A stretch of DNA of 64,000 bases from Denitratimonas sp037478135. GTDB taxonomy: Bacteria > Pseudomonadota > Gammaproteobacteria > Xanthomonadales > Xanthomonadaceae. The DNA lies in the NCBI RefSeq assembly GCF_037478135.1, contig NZ_JBBHDV010000005.1:186001-250000 (forward strand), in the 5' to 3' direction. Under the pieces are notes generated by a model, which saw only the letters and a program-made list of their open reading frames with translations, ran no database searches and was not told where the DNA came from. Positions 16,801 through 25,493 of this stretch are shown here, piece after piece. How positions within the stretch are numbered: position 1 is the stretch's first letter; every line of letters starts with the position of its first letter. A program made the position numbers and the translations under genes.

Positions 16801-17402
16801 AGGCCGGCGCTGCTGGCCACATAGAGCTTGCCGTCCGATGCCAGCATCAGGTCCAGCACATGGTTGGACGGCAAACCACCGCCGTCCGGATCGGCGCGGG
16901 TGACCTCGACCACATCGTTGACGGTGTCGAAGCGATGCAGGCCGCCGGCATAGCCGCCCAGCCACACCACGCCGTTGCCGTCGGACGTGATCGCCCAGAC
17001 ATCGGACAGCGCGAAGCGTGGATCGGTGGCGGGAGAAAAATGGCGGAAACGGCTGCGGTCGGCGTCCAGCATGCTGAGCCCGCCGCCCTCGGTGCCCACC
17101 CAGAGGCGATCGGAAGCATCGACGTGCAAGGTCTGCACCGAGTTGGTCGGCAGAGAGTCCGGATCGCCAACCCGGTGGCGGAAGGTGTGGAACTCGACAC
17201 CGTCATAACGCGCCAGACCGTCCTGGGTGCCGATCCAGACATAGCCGGTGGCATCTTCGGCCAGCGCCATCGCATAGGTGGACGGCAGACCATCGGCGCC
17301 GGTCATCGCCACGAACAACGGTGCCTCGGGCACCTCCATCGCACCCGGCGCACCGCTCAACGCTACGCACACGGCCACCAGTGCCGCCCGCCATCGCATC
17401 AT
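13860..17402 (-). CDS. Hybrid two-component sensor: propeller sensor, Y_Y_Y, histidine kinase, receiver
   Basis: 1180 residues from ATG 17402 (GAGGGG 7 nt upstream). After a signal peptide (residues 1-22) come about 14 regulator-propeller repeats of the GYVWIGTQDGLARYDG type to about residue 680. A Y_Y_Y domain (RYRFRLRGFDEQWVDV), one membrane helix (WAWLGYALALLALLAAGSV) and a short coil follow. The HisKA domain has phosphoacceptor H828 in GHEIRTPM. HATPase motifs are NLVNNAVKFT and DTGPGLD. A C-terminal receiver has phosphoacceptor Asp at 1113 (LMDLDLPG) and the conserved Lys in MRKPV. It senses an unknown periplasmic ligand. Unlike Bacteroidetes HTCS proteins it has no DNA-binding domain, so a separate response regulator or phosphotransferase is expected; none is adjacent. 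Confidence 0.93.
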   Translation of the reverse strand: MMRWRAALVAVCVALSGAPGAMEVPEAPLFVAMTGADGLPSTYAMALAEDATGYVWIGTQDGLARYDGVEFHTFRHRVGDPDSLPTNSVQTLHVDASDRLWVGTEGGGLSMLDADRSRFRHFSPATDPRFALSDVWAITSDGNGVVWLGGYAGGLHRFDTVNDVVEVTRADPDGGGLPSNHVLDLMLASDGKLYVASSAGLAILHEGRFLDVPPFVHESPGMVLSLMEHADGSIWVGTQAGLEKLEDGRFSPVFEDEANLAQVSSGVLDMMPDRNGGYWLGTRAGLRHLRNGKVHDSASYAALPGGELLLDMLEDHEGGLWFVLRNVGLRRLPPDWANFSLLRAGEADVGGLHSDHAPGVATDGSGGLWLMHRNTVLEHVSAQGAVTRYLDDPAIQGRMLSGASVLARADGRLWLGYARGLALFDPTSGDVRFWYPQSGEDAPPVGSVDLMRFDADGQLWISTYGGGLQCRDEDGRVLGTWRMGEDGGLPEGSIEAIDFGPDGEPWLAGDFGLLRYDVSTGSFSAPPGQEPGRLMGLAFTPQGEAWVARLGYIERYLWRDGALQRVARIGPELGMPAAEVGGLVVDQVGDLWITTIRGLWRYSRDTGVLAHFGVLDGLPTEEFVWTPPLISDNGIIVAPSIRGVVVFDPARISRTRTEPRLVLEEVSLLRPEGRAVLPGQGPLQLGWDDRELTVTARLLSFSDVPSNRYRFRLRGFDEQWVDVDARGQRIFPKLPPGRYLLEIVGGNGSDVWSAMPLRRQIHVRGPWWQSRWAWLGYALALLALLAAGSVAYRRRLTRIHALEMAQRQAEWAERASRAKSSFLATMGHEIRTPMTGVLGMAELLLKSPLDERQRAHVQAIQHSGDLMLRLVNDALDLARIEAGKLALADEVFDARALVAQVIQLSQPQAERKGLALTVDFAPDAPHWLCGDGQRVQQIVLNLVNNAVKFTAEGEVAVRVSTMEDGAGLRLAVRDTGPGLDAEQQARLYQRFEQGEGHLTARRHGGSGLGLAICQELAAAMDGKISVESQPGKGATFVFQAPLPHAEAPARTESGAGSAKVVARDILLVEDDPVVAQVISDLLRGQGHHVIHAGHGLAALAELRGRRFSLVLMDLDLPGLNGFEIARLINNEPDPPPIVALTARADAEAEERARQAGMQGFMRKPVRGDDLAELLRRFAGE

Positions 17403-17540
17403 CGAATACCCCTCGTGCCCCTTCGCACCCGTGCAGCATCCTCGCAATGCCTCTGCGTTGGTGCAAGCCCGCACCGCACCCGAATCAGCGCCATCGGCAC
17501 TGCTAAAGTGCCTTGCCCACTCCCGACTTGACGCATCCGC

Positions 17541-19046
17541 ATGTCCCGACCCAGCCAGCCGCTTCGCCTCCTGATTGCCGCCGCGCTCGTGCTCGGTGCC
17601 GCGATGCTGGTGCTGACGCTGCTGCGCGCCACCGATGCCGCGCTCTCGGTCTGGGACCGGCTGCGGGCCTGGCCGGACTGGGTAGGCATCCTATTCCTGG
17701 TGGCGCTGGTCTTGCTGCTGACCGGCGTGGTCTGGGGCATCTGGCGCCTGCTGCGGCCGGCACGCCGCCGTGCGCCGCGCGCGCAGGCGCTGGACCGGAA
17801 CGAACTGGAGCAACGCATCGAACGCATCGGCGTGGAAACACCGGAAGCATTCGAAGCGCACAGCGAATTGGCCGAACTGGACCGGCGCCGCAGTGAAGGC
17901 AGCGTGCAGGTCTGCCTGTTCGGACAGGTCTCCAGCGGCAAGAGCAGCCTGCTGAAGGCGCTGGCACCGGAGACGGCGCCGCAGATCGGCGTCACCGCCG
18001 GCACCACCACCACGATCACCCGGCATCGCGGCCAACTGCCCGATGGCCGCCAGCTGGACATCGCCGATGTGCCCGGCAGCGCCGAAGCCGGCGACCGCGA
18101 TCATCTGGCACTGGCACAGGCCGAAGCCGCGCGTTCGCATGCACTGGTCTATGTCGTGGATGGCGATCTGGGCCGCAGCCAGGCGCAGGAACTGGAGGCA
18201 CTGGGCCGCTTTGGTCGCCCGATCATCCTGGCCTTGAACAAGAGCGACCGCTTCGACCAGGAGCAACTCGATGCATTGCGCCGGCGCCTGCGCGAGCGCA
18301 GTGCGCATCTTCAAGCCCAGGTGATCCCGGTCTCGGCCGGGCACGAGGAAGAACTGCTGCGCGAACATCCCGATGGCCGCCAGGAATGGATCACGCGCCC
18401 GGCGCCAGCGCGCATCGAAGAATTGCAACGCGCGATCCAGCGCATCGCCGCGCTCGGTGCCGAAGCGCTGGAACCAGGACGCGAAGCGGCACTGTTCTCG
18501 CACGTGGACACGCGCTTGGCCGAAGGCGAACAACGCCTGCAGGCCGAACGCAGCCAGGCCGCGATCGAGCGCTACACCCGCCGTGCCGTGCTCGGCGCGC
18601 TGGCTGCCGTCGCGCCCGGCACCGATCTGGTGATCCAGGGCGCACTGGCCACCGCGCTGACGCGCGAGCTGTGCCAGATCCACGGCCTGCGCGCGCGCGA
18701 TGTCGATATCGACGACCTGATCAGCCGCGCCGGCGGCCTGCTGCGCACCGGCACCTCGATTACGCTGGCGGTGGTCGGCAATGCGCTGAAGGCCTTCCCC
18801 GGCTTCGGCACGCTCGGCGGCGGCCTGGTGCATGCGGTGGCCTACGGCCTGATCTTCGACAGCCTCGGCCACGCGCTGGCGCAAACCCTGGCCAACACCC
18901 GCGAACTGGACCGCGACGCCACCCTGGAAGCCTTCCACCAGCGCCTGTCGATGCCCTCCTCCGAACGCCTGCTGACGCTGGCGCGGCTGGCGCTGGAAAG
19001 TCGCGAGGCGGCCAGGAACGACCCACCCCAGTCAGAAAAAAACTGA
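17541..19046 (+). CDS. Membrane-anchored GTPase with DUF697-type C-terminus
   Basis: 501 residues. Two N-terminal membrane helices lie at about 10-30 and 48-70. A Ras-like GTPase domain follows with P-loop GQVSSGKSS (128-136), a Thr-rich switch I (AGTTTTITRH), G3 motif DVPGS and G4 motif NKSD. After it comes a helical, hydrophobic region (GALAAVAPGTDLVIQGALATALT ... FPGFGTLGGGLVHAVAYGLIFDSLGHAL) typical of DUF697. Bacterial members of this group sit at the inner membrane and have no agreed function; roles in envelope stress or cell-cycle control have been suggested for some. It is divergent from the sensor kinase and convergent with ogt. The G-motifs are intact, so GTP binding is likely. Confidence 0.85.
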   Translation: MSRPSQPLRLLIAAALVLGAAMLVLTLLRATDAALSVWDRLRAWPDWVGILFLVALVLLLTGVVWGIWRLLRPARRRAPRAQALDRNELEQRIERIGVETPEAFEAHSELAELDRRRSEGSVQVCLFGQVSSGKSSLLKALAPETAPQIGVTAGTTTTITRHRGQLPDGRQLDIADVPGSAEAGDRDHLALAQAEAARSHALVYVVDGDLGRSQAQELEALGRFGRPIILALNKSDRFDQEQLDALRRRLRERSAHLQAQVIPVSAGHEEELLREHPDGRQEWITRPAPARIEELQRAIQRIAALGAEALEPGREAALFSHVDTRLAEGEQRLQAERSQAAIERYTRRAVLGALAAVAPGTDLVIQGALATALTRELCQIHGLRARDVDIDDLISRAGGLLRTGTSITLAVVGNALKAFPGFGTLGGGLVHAVAYGLIFDSLGHALAQTLANTRELDRDATLEAFHQRLSMPSSERLLTLARLALESREAARNDPPQSEKN

Positions 19047-19062
19047 GGCCGTGCGGCCGGCT

Positions 19063-19569
19063 TCAGCCCACAGGCGCGCCGGACTCCAGCGCCAGCAGCT
19101 TGCGTTTGCGATCCAGCCCGCCGGCATAGCCGGTCAAGGAGCCATCGGCGCCCAGCACGCGGTGGCAGGGCAGGATCACGCACATCGGGTTGCGCCCGAT
19201 TGCTGCGCCCACGGCGCGCACCGCACGCGGTCGACCCAGCTGGGCGGCCAATAGCGCGTAACTGGTGGTCGTGCCGTATGGCACCTGCACCAGCGAGCGC
19301 CAGACCTGTTGCTGGAACAGGGTTCCGCGCGACAGATCCAGCGGCAGATCGAATGCCTTGCGCGCACCGGCAAAATATTCGCCCACCTGGTGCGCGGCGC
19401 GTTGCAGCAGCGGATCATCCGGTGCCATCACCCAATCCTCCATGCCGGGACGGTGGCTTTGCTGGTCGAACCAGGCACCGAACAATCCCTGATCGGTGGC
19501 CGCCAAGGTGAGGCCACCCAGCGGTGTCTGGATCCGATGCATGCGACGAAGCGTCACGGTGGCTTTCAT
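19063..19569 (-). CDS. ogt: Methylated-DNA--protein-cysteine S-methyltransferase
   Basis: 168 residues from ATG 19569 with GGAG 6 nt upstream; the longer frame to 19776 was rejected as non-coding. The active site is PCHRVLG with acceptor C135. The helix-turn-helix region (GTLFQQQVWRSLVQVPYG and PRAVRAVGAAIGRNP) is complete. The protein removes alkyl groups from O6-alkylguanine and O4-alkylthymine by irreversible transfer to its cysteine. No Ada N-terminal metal domain or AraC domain is present, so this is the constitutive Ogt/MGMT form. Its stop is 16 bp from the GTPase stop, and a short CTGA.../...TTCAG inverted repeat fills the gap. Confidence 0.94.
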   Translation of the reverse strand: MKATVTLRRMHRIQTPLGGLTLAATDQGLFGAWFDQQSHRPGMEDWVMAPDDPLLQRAAHQVGEYFAGARKAFDLPLDLSRGTLFQQQVWRSLVQVPYGTTTSYALLAAQLGRPRAVRAVGAAIGRNPMCVILPCHRVLGADGSLTGYAGGLDRKRKLLALESGAPVG

Positions 19570-19991
19570 GGCGAACTCCGGAAGTGGAACCCATGGCCTG
19601 CGGCGCCCGCCGTTCAGGCCCGTGTCGAGGCACGCGGGTGCGCGCCTCCGTGTGCAATGTCCTCGACGTGTGCGCCTGCTTGCCCTCGTCGGCGAAGCGG
19701 ATTGAGGTGATGCGAGCTGCGCTGTGGCAAGTGGCTTTTGCCTGTCCGCAGAAGCGGAAGCCGCGCTTTGCGCCATCCACCCCAGCCTTGCCTTCCCGGG
19801 AGAGAGCGGCAGTCAAGAACATTGCCCACGTATGCGATTCACCTGCGTGTCGGCAATGCACAGCGTGCGGCAAACCCTTCACCCGACATCGGCAGCTTAC
19901 GCCTGTCGAAGGCAGATGTTGAGCATTCCTGCGGCATGGCGTGCGATGCGGCCTGCGGCGATACCACGGATGATGGCGGTTGCCATCGTTA
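19570..19991. other. Intergenic, no gene seen (422 bp)
   Basis: It lies between the start of ogt and the stop of yhdP, both on the minus strand. Frames are open on both strands for up to about 130 codons, but the translations are Arg/Ser/His-rich with no domain-like pattern and no good ribosome-binding site. No strong hairpin or direct repeat was found. The ogt promoter should be here. Confidence 0.4.
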
Positions 19992-22900
19992 TTACGGGGA
20001 AAGGCCGGGCCGTGGCTCGGTATCGGGTACGGGGAGCGTTTCCTGCGGCGGCACAGGTCCGCTTCCGGTCTCTTCTCCGGCGTCAGCAGGGCCACGCGAC
20101 GTGCTGCCGCTTTCCCGCTCCAGCACGGTGATCTGCGGTTCGCTCCATGAGCCGGCCACGTGGTAGACGATGCGGGTCATCTCCTTCAACGGTTGGCGCA
20201 ATACCGCCTGCGCCACCGCGCCGACCGCCGCACCGGCAGGGCCGCCGGCAATCGCGCCCAGTGCCGGCAACATGCTGCCGGCCTTGGGCAGCACTTCCAT
20301 GGTCTGGTCGTAATCGCGCGCGGCCAGGCCGGTGCGCCCGCGCAGCCGCACTTCGGCCGAGGGCGCGTCGATGCGGAAATCCTCGGTCACCGCGTTGCCG
20401 CTGCGGATCACGAAGCTGCCCGACATCTGGTTGAAGGCCAGCCCGGAGCGGAAGAAATCGCTGAAATCCAGCGCCAGCCGGCGCGGGATCTCGGTCAGGC
20501 TCAGCAAGCCGAACAGCCGCCCGGCGCCCGGCTCCACTTCCAGCACGCGGCCCTTGCCCAGCGCCAGGCTCAGTTCGCCGTCGGCATGTTCCCAGGCGAA
20601 TTCGCCCGGCGAACCCGGCCAGGCCAAACTCAACTGGCCGTGCGCGGCGCCGCCATCCAGCAGGCGGGAAAAGCCCAGCGCTTCCAGCATCGCGCCGGCA
20701 TCGGCTGCGGAAAAATCCAGCGCCACACGGCTCGATTGTCCTTGCGCATCCGCGTTCCAGTCGCCCTTGGCCTTGATCGACACCGCATCGGACTGCGCAT
20801 CCAGCCGCTCCACGTGCATGCCCTCGGCGGTGGGATAGGTTTCCAGCCACAGCGTGCCCAGATGCGCGCCGGCGAAGGCGGCATCGGCCACTTCAAGGTG
20901 CAGGGGCGGCAGGCTGGCGGGCGAAAATGTGCTGGCGTCTGCATCCTGTTGTGCTTCGGCATCGTTCTCGCTGCCTGGCCAGTGCAGCTTGCGGAAGTTG
21001 CCGACGATGCCCTTCAGCGCCAGTCCTTCAAACGGAATCTGCAGGCTGCCATCCAGCGCCGGGCCAGACACGCCGATCTCCAGATGGCTCGCCTCGCGCT
21101 GCATCCAGGCGCGGGTTTCGTGGAAGGGCCGGCCCAGCAGGTTCAGTTCGCCAGCGAACAGGTCGACCGAAGCCACATGCAGGCCTTGCCCCGCCTCCGG
21201 GCTTGCGCTGGCGACCGCAGCCCAGGCCGCCAGATCCAGCACCGGCACCTGGCCGGCGATATGCAGGCCGCTGACGGCATCCCGCTGTCCGGTATCGGCC
21301 ACCTCGCCGAATGCGGCCAGTCCGCTGAATCCGCCCTGCCCATCATTGCGTCCGCGCAGGTGCAGCAGGCCGCCCAGGCGCAGGTCCAGCCCGGCATCCT
21401 CCAGCGGCAGGCCCAGGCTCAGATCCAGCGCCATGCGGTCGGATGCGGTCTTGCGCATCGGCGCCGGCAAGGTGATCGCGGTGCCGACCAGATCCGAGCG
21501 CACCCGCAGTACCGGCGCGGCGGATTGATCCGGCGCCACGCTGGGCACGGTCAGTTGCAGGTTCCAGTCCGAATCGCCGGCCAGCCAGGGCTTGAGCCAG
21601 CGGCTGGCCTCGTGCTGGGCGGTCAGCACATGCGCCGGGAAACGGCCGCGCAGGCTGGCTTCGACCAGATGCCCGTCTTCGGAGGTGTAGCCGCCCACCG
21701 CCACCGTCAGCGCGCCCAGTGCGCCGTTGAAGCCGACATTGAGTTCATCGGCCAGAAAACCGCGTTCGGAAAAACGCACCCGCCCGCTGGCCGCGTCGAA
21801 ATCCACGCCCCAGGTGGTGTCGTGCAGATCGACCCGTTCGATATCGGCGTGGCCGTCAACGCGCGGTTCGCCCAGCTTGGCTTCCAGCGGAATATGCAGC
21901 GCCAGCGCCACCGCGCCCTGCCCGCCCAGGCGCAGGCCGCGCATGTAGTCGCCGTACTGGCGTTGCAGCGGGCTGCGCCGCAGCACCTCCAGCAGCGCGG
22001 CGCCGCTGCCGTCACCTTCCACATCCAGTTGCAGGATGGCGTCACCGAAATCCGGGATGCTGCCCTGGGCACGGCGGATCGTGACGCCGGCCACTTCACC
22101 ATGCAGGTCCAGTTCCATGCCGGTGTTGACGAAGCGCACATCGCCGCCGACCTTTTCGCCCAGCGGCCAGTCGTTGCGGTAGCGGATCTGCGCGTCGGCC
22201 AGTTCGGCGGTGGCCTCGAAACGTCCTTCACCGCCGTGGAACGGCCAGTCGCGCACATTGCCGCGCACCAGCGCACGGCCGTGGCGCACGGTGCCGTCGA
22301 GCAGTGCATCGTCGAGCCAGCGCACCGCCGCCGATGGCATTACATTGATCGGCCAGAAGCGCTTGGCCACCACGATTGGCGCCTCGGCCACATCCGAACG
22401 CAGATCCAGCAGCACGCCGCCTTCGCGCGGGAACTGCACGCCGCCGGCCAGGCTGATGTCGTAGTGGTCCTCGAAAAGCCGCAGGCCCGGGGTTTCGATG
22501 CGGCGCCCTTCGTCATCCTGCCAGGCGATCACTTCGCCACTGACGCTGGGTGCGAATCCTTCCCGCAGCATGCCCGGCGCCTGCATGTCCCACAGCCCGC
22601 CTTGCAGACGCAGGCGTTGCGCGCGTGCATCGCCATCCAGCAGCCCGGAAACCCCGTGCAGCGCCGGGATGCCGGACGCCGGCGACCAGCCCAGATCCTG
22701 GACCCGGGCCTGGAACGTATAGGCCTGCGGCCCGAACCAGGTGGCCTGTGCCTCGTGCAGTCGCGCCTGCGGCGCCGCCTCCGCCAGCCAGTGCCGTACT
22801 GCGGCGGGCAGCTGCGGTGCCAGACTGGCCAGCTGCAACAACGGCCCCAGCTCAGCCCCGTCCACCTGCACCCGCACCAGTCCACCAGCGGCATCGCGCG

Positions 22901-23921
22901 TGGCATGGGCCTGGCGCAGTGCATCGATGATGTCGTCATCTCCATGACGCACCTGCCACAGCGGCACCTGCATCCGCCAGCCGTCGGCTCCGCGCTGCCA
23001 GCGCGCACGCGCCTGCCAGTGGGAAAAGTCCGCGCCGATTTCCTCCAGCCGGCCTTCCCCTTCGGCGTCCTCGATCACCCCGTGCAGGTTGAACGGCGCC
23101 AGCGTGCTCTCCAGTTGCAGCCCGGTGGGCTGGCCATCACTGAAATCCAGCCACAACCGCAGGTCGCCATGCGCCCGGGTCACGCCCACGCCATGCCAGG
23201 ACAGGCCGCGCGCCCAAGCGGCCCAGTCCTGCTGCAAGCCTTCCAGATAAAGATGCCCTTCGCGTCCATCACCGGCAACATCGCCGGCGATGCGCCATTG
23301 CCCGCCGTGGGCGCCATGCACCAGCGCGCCGAATTGCAACCGCCGGCCACGGCGCTGCATGCGCGCGTCGATCTGCGGCAGGGTCAGATCCAGCTCGCGC
23401 TGCGCATCACGCAGGCGCAGCCGCGCCTTGACGATATCGATCGCGCCGAAGCGGTCCAGCGCCGCCATCGGTGAGGCGCCTTCCTGCACCGCGCCGCGTC
23501 CGAGGCCATCCAGACGCCAGCGCCCGTCATCCTGGCGCTGCAATTCCAGCTCCGGCCCATGCAGGCGCAGCTCGGTCAGCGCAATACCCGGCCACAGCCC
23601 GGCGTAGACATTGATCTGCAATTGCGCGCTGCCGATATCCAGCACTTCCGGCGTGCTGCCGATGCGCAACCCGGAAAGGGTCAGCAGCGGCCCGGCGCGG
23701 TTCCAGTTGGCCTCCACCGCCGCCAGTTCGACCGGTGCCCCGATCTGCGCTCCGAGCCAGCGCGCCACCGCATCCGGATGCCGCGCCAGCAACGGCAGCA
23801 ACTGGCTGGCCAGGGCCACGCACAGCGCCACCAGGATCAGCAGCGCCAGCAGCGCGTGCAGCAATGCCACGCCCAGACGTCGCGCGAGACGGCGCACGCG
23901 TCCTTGTGTGCCTGTGTTCAT
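19992..23921 (-). CDS. yhdP: AsmA-like envelope protein YhdP (DUF3971)
   Basis: 1309 residues, close to E. coli YhdP (1266). It has one N-terminal inner-membrane helix (about 18-38, LLHALLALLILVALCVALAS) and then a very long periplasmic beta-rich body. DUF3971 repeats are recognisable (IGAPVELAAVEANWNRAGPLLTLSGL), and the C-terminal AsmA_2-type domain includes GRTGLAARDYDQTMEVLPKAGS. YhdP, TamB and YdbH act together as inter-membrane bridges that move phospholipid to the outer membrane. A Pro/Glu-rich tail ends the protein. It follows rng by 24 bp in the maf-rng-yhdP operon. In many gammaproteobacteria tldD comes next; here it lies 13 kb away. Confidence 0.93.
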   Translation of the reverse strand: MNTGTQGRVRRLARRLGVALLHALLALLILVALCVALASQLLPLLARHPDAVARWLGAQIGAPVELAAVEANWNRAGPLLTLSGLRIGSTPEVLDIGSAQLQINVYAGLWPGIALTELRLHGPELELQRQDDGRWRLDGLGRGAVQEGASPMAALDRFGAIDIVKARLRLRDAQRELDLTLPQIDARMQRRGRRLQFGALVHGAHGGQWRIAGDVAGDGREGHLYLEGLQQDWAAWARGLSWHGVGVTRAHGDLRLWLDFSDGQPTGLQLESTLAPFNLHGVIEDAEGEGRLEEIGADFSHWQARARWQRGADGWRMQVPLWQVRHGDDDIIDALRQAHATRDAAGGLVRVQVDGAELGPLLQLASLAPQLPAAVRHWLAEAAPQARLHEAQATWFGPQAYTFQARVQDLGWSPASGIPALHGVSGLLDGDARAQRLRLQGGLWDMQAPGMLREGFAPSVSGEVIAWQDDEGRRIETPGLRLFEDHYDISLAGGVQFPREGGVLLDLRSDVAEAPIVVAKRFWPINVMPSAAVRWLDDALLDGTVRHGRALVRGNVRDWPFHGGEGRFEATAELADAQIRYRNDWPLGEKVGGDVRFVNTGMELDLHGEVAGVTIRRAQGSIPDFGDAILQLDVEGDGSGAALLEVLRRSPLQRQYGDYMRGLRLGGQGAVALALHIPLEAKLGEPRVDGHADIERVDLHDTTWGVDFDAASGRVRFSERGFLADELNVGFNGALGALTVAVGGYTSEDGHLVEASLRGRFPAHVLTAQHEASRWLKPWLAGDSDWNLQLTVPSVAPDQSAAPVLRVRSDLVGTAITLPAPMRKTASDRMALDLSLGLPLEDAGLDLRLGGLLHLRGRNDGQGGFSGLAAFGEVADTGQRDAVSGLHIAGQVPVLDLAAWAAVASASPEAGQGLHVASVDLFAGELNLLGRPFHETRAWMQREASHLEIGVSGPALDGSLQIPFEGLALKGIVGNFRKLHWPGSENDAEAQQDADASTFSPASLPPLHLEVADAAFAGAHLGTLWLETYPTAEGMHVERLDAQSDAVSIKAKGDWNADAQGQSSRVALDFSAADAGAMLEALGFSRLLDGGAAHGQLSLAWPGSPGEFAWEHADGELSLALGKGRVLEVEPGAGRLFGLLSLTEIPRRLALDFSDFFRSGLAFNQMSGSFVIRSGNAVTEDFRIDAPSAEVRLRGRTGLAARDYDQTMEVLPKAGSMLPALGAIAGGPAGAAVGAVAQAVLRQPLKEMTRIVYHVAGSWSEPQITVLERESGSTSRGPADAGEETGSGPVPPQETLPVPDTEPRPGLSP

Positions 23922-23945
23922 GCCGCGTGGTACATCGGCCGGGTG

Positions 23946-25439
23946 CTACAGCAGCACAACGTCGTATTGCTCCTGCGCATAGTGCTCATCGGCCTGGAAC
24001 CGGATGGTCTTGCCGATGAATTCTTCCAGCTCGGCCACCGCCCCGGATTCTTCTTCCAGAATCCGGGACACGACCCGGTTGGACGCCAGCACCAGCAGTT
24101 TTTCCGCATCGAACTGGCGCACCGCGCGGGTGATTTCGCGGAAGATTTCATAGCACACGGTCTCCGCAGTCTTGACGCTGCCACGCCCGGCGCAGGTCGG
24201 GCACGGCTCGCACAATTGCCGTTCCAGGCTCTCGGTGGTGCGCTTACGGGTCATTTCGACCAGCCCCAGCGGCGAGAACTCGTAGACCGTGGATTTGGTG
24301 TGGTCGTGCGCCAGTGATTTTTCCAGCTGGCGCAGCACCTGGCGGCGGTGCTCGGCATCGGCCATGTCGATGAAGTCGATGATGATGATGCCGCCCAGAT
24401 TGCGCAGCCGCAGTTGCCGTGCCGCCGCCTGCGCCGCTTCCAGATTGGTGCGGAACACGGTGTCTTCCAGATTGCGGTGGCCCAGGTAGGCACCGGTGTT
24501 CACATCGACCGTGGTCATCGCCTCGGTCTGGTCCAGCACCAGATAGCCACCGGATTTCAGCGGCACCTGTTTCTGCATCGCGCGCTGGATTTCGTCTTCC
24601 ACGCCATACAGATCGAAGATCGGGCGCTCGCCGGGGTAATGCTCCACGCGCTCGGCCAGTTCCGGGATGAAGCGCGAGACGAAGCGCCGGATACGCTCGT
24701 AGGATTCACGCGAATCCACGCGCAGCTTTTCCACGTCCTCGCGCATGTAGTCGCGCACACAGCGCAGCGGCAGCGACAGGTCCTCGTAGACGCAGGCACC
24801 CACGCGCGCTTCGCCCATACCGCTGCGGATCGCGTTCCAGACCTTGCCCAGATAGGCCACGTCCTTGGCCAGGGCTTCGCGTGGCTGGCCTTCGGCATTG
24901 GTCCGAACGATGTAGCCCAGCGGCATCGGCTCGATCAACTCGGCCATGATGCCCTTGAGGCGGGCGCGCTCCTCATCGGATTCGATCCGCGCCGAAACCC
25001 CCAGCACGCGACCATAGGGCAGCAGCACCAGATAGCGCGAGGGAATGCTGAGCTGGGTGGTCAGGCGTGCGCCCTTGCTACCGATCGGTTCCTTGACCAC
25101 CTGCACGATCAGATCCTGGCCTTCGCGCAGCAGTTCGCCGATCGGTGGTGTGGGGGTCGGCGCCGGTGCGGTCGGCTCGCCGCTTTCGCCTTCGACCGAA
25201 TCCTCGACCATCGGCCGCAGGATGTCCGAGGCGTGCAGGAAGGCGGCCCGCTCCAGCCCGATATCGACGAAGGCCGCCTGCATGCCCGGCATCACCCGCA
25301 ACACCCGGCCCTTGTAGATGTTGCCGACATAGCCGCGACGGCTGGCGCGCTCGATCAGCACTTCCTGCAGCATGCCGTTTTCGACCACGGCCACGCGGGT
25401 TTCTCGGGGGGTGACGTTGATCAGGATTTCTTCGGACAT
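23946..25439 (-). CDS. rng: Ribonuclease G
   Basis: 497 residues; E. coli RNase G has 489. An endoribonuclease, it matures the 5' end of 16S rRNA and takes part in mRNA decay. The N-terminal S1 domain spans about 38-130, with an extra Pro/Thr-rich insert EPTAPAPTPTPP. The catalytic RNase E/G core carries the metal-binding aspartates in TTVDVNTGAYLG and IIIDFIDMADAEHR. The zinc-link cysteines are in CEPCPTCAGRG. No RNase E-type C-terminal scaffold is present, which separates it from rne. It sits 54 bp after maf and 24 bp before yhdP, a classic operon order. Confidence 0.96.
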   Translation of the reverse strand: MSEEILINVTPRETRVAVVENGMLQEVLIERASRRGYVGNIYKGRVLRVMPGMQAAFVDIGLERAAFLHASDILRPMVEDSVEGESGEPTAPAPTPTPPIGELLREGQDLIVQVVKEPIGSKGARLTTQLSIPSRYLVLLPYGRVLGVSARIESDEERARLKGIMAELIEPMPLGYIVRTNAEGQPREALAKDVAYLGKVWNAIRSGMGEARVGACVYEDLSLPLRCVRDYMREDVEKLRVDSRESYERIRRFVSRFIPELAERVEHYPGERPIFDLYGVEDEIQRAMQKQVPLKSGGYLVLDQTEAMTTVDVNTGAYLGHRNLEDTVFRTNLEAAQAAARQLRLRNLGGIIIIDFIDMADAEHRRQVLRQLEKSLAHDHTKSTVYEFSPLGLVEMTRKRTTESLERQLCEPCPTCAGRGSVKTAETVCYEIFREITRAVRQFDAEKLLVLASNRVVSRILEEESGAVAELEEFIGKTIRFQADEHYAQEQYDVVLL

Positions 25440-25493
25440 GAAAACGTCTGCCTGCGCGTGGAGTTCGGATCGTAGCCGGAGGACGCGCCCGGC

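Noticed and set aside
15351..17531. Open frame opposite the sensor kinase, and a similar one at 27807-30074 opposite the M13 peptidase
   Set aside because: Antisense shadows caused by GC bias; no start signals and no motifs.
19570..19991. Possible small gene in the ogt-yhdP gap, frames open on both strands
   Set aside because: Translations are Arg/Ser-rich without pattern, starts lack ribosome-binding sites, and both strands are equally open.
20160..23474. Very long open frame on the plus strand opposite yhdP
   Set aside because: It is antisense to a gene with clear family motifs. Its translation is Gln/His/Arg-rich low-complexity sequence, typical of the shadow frame of high-GC genes.
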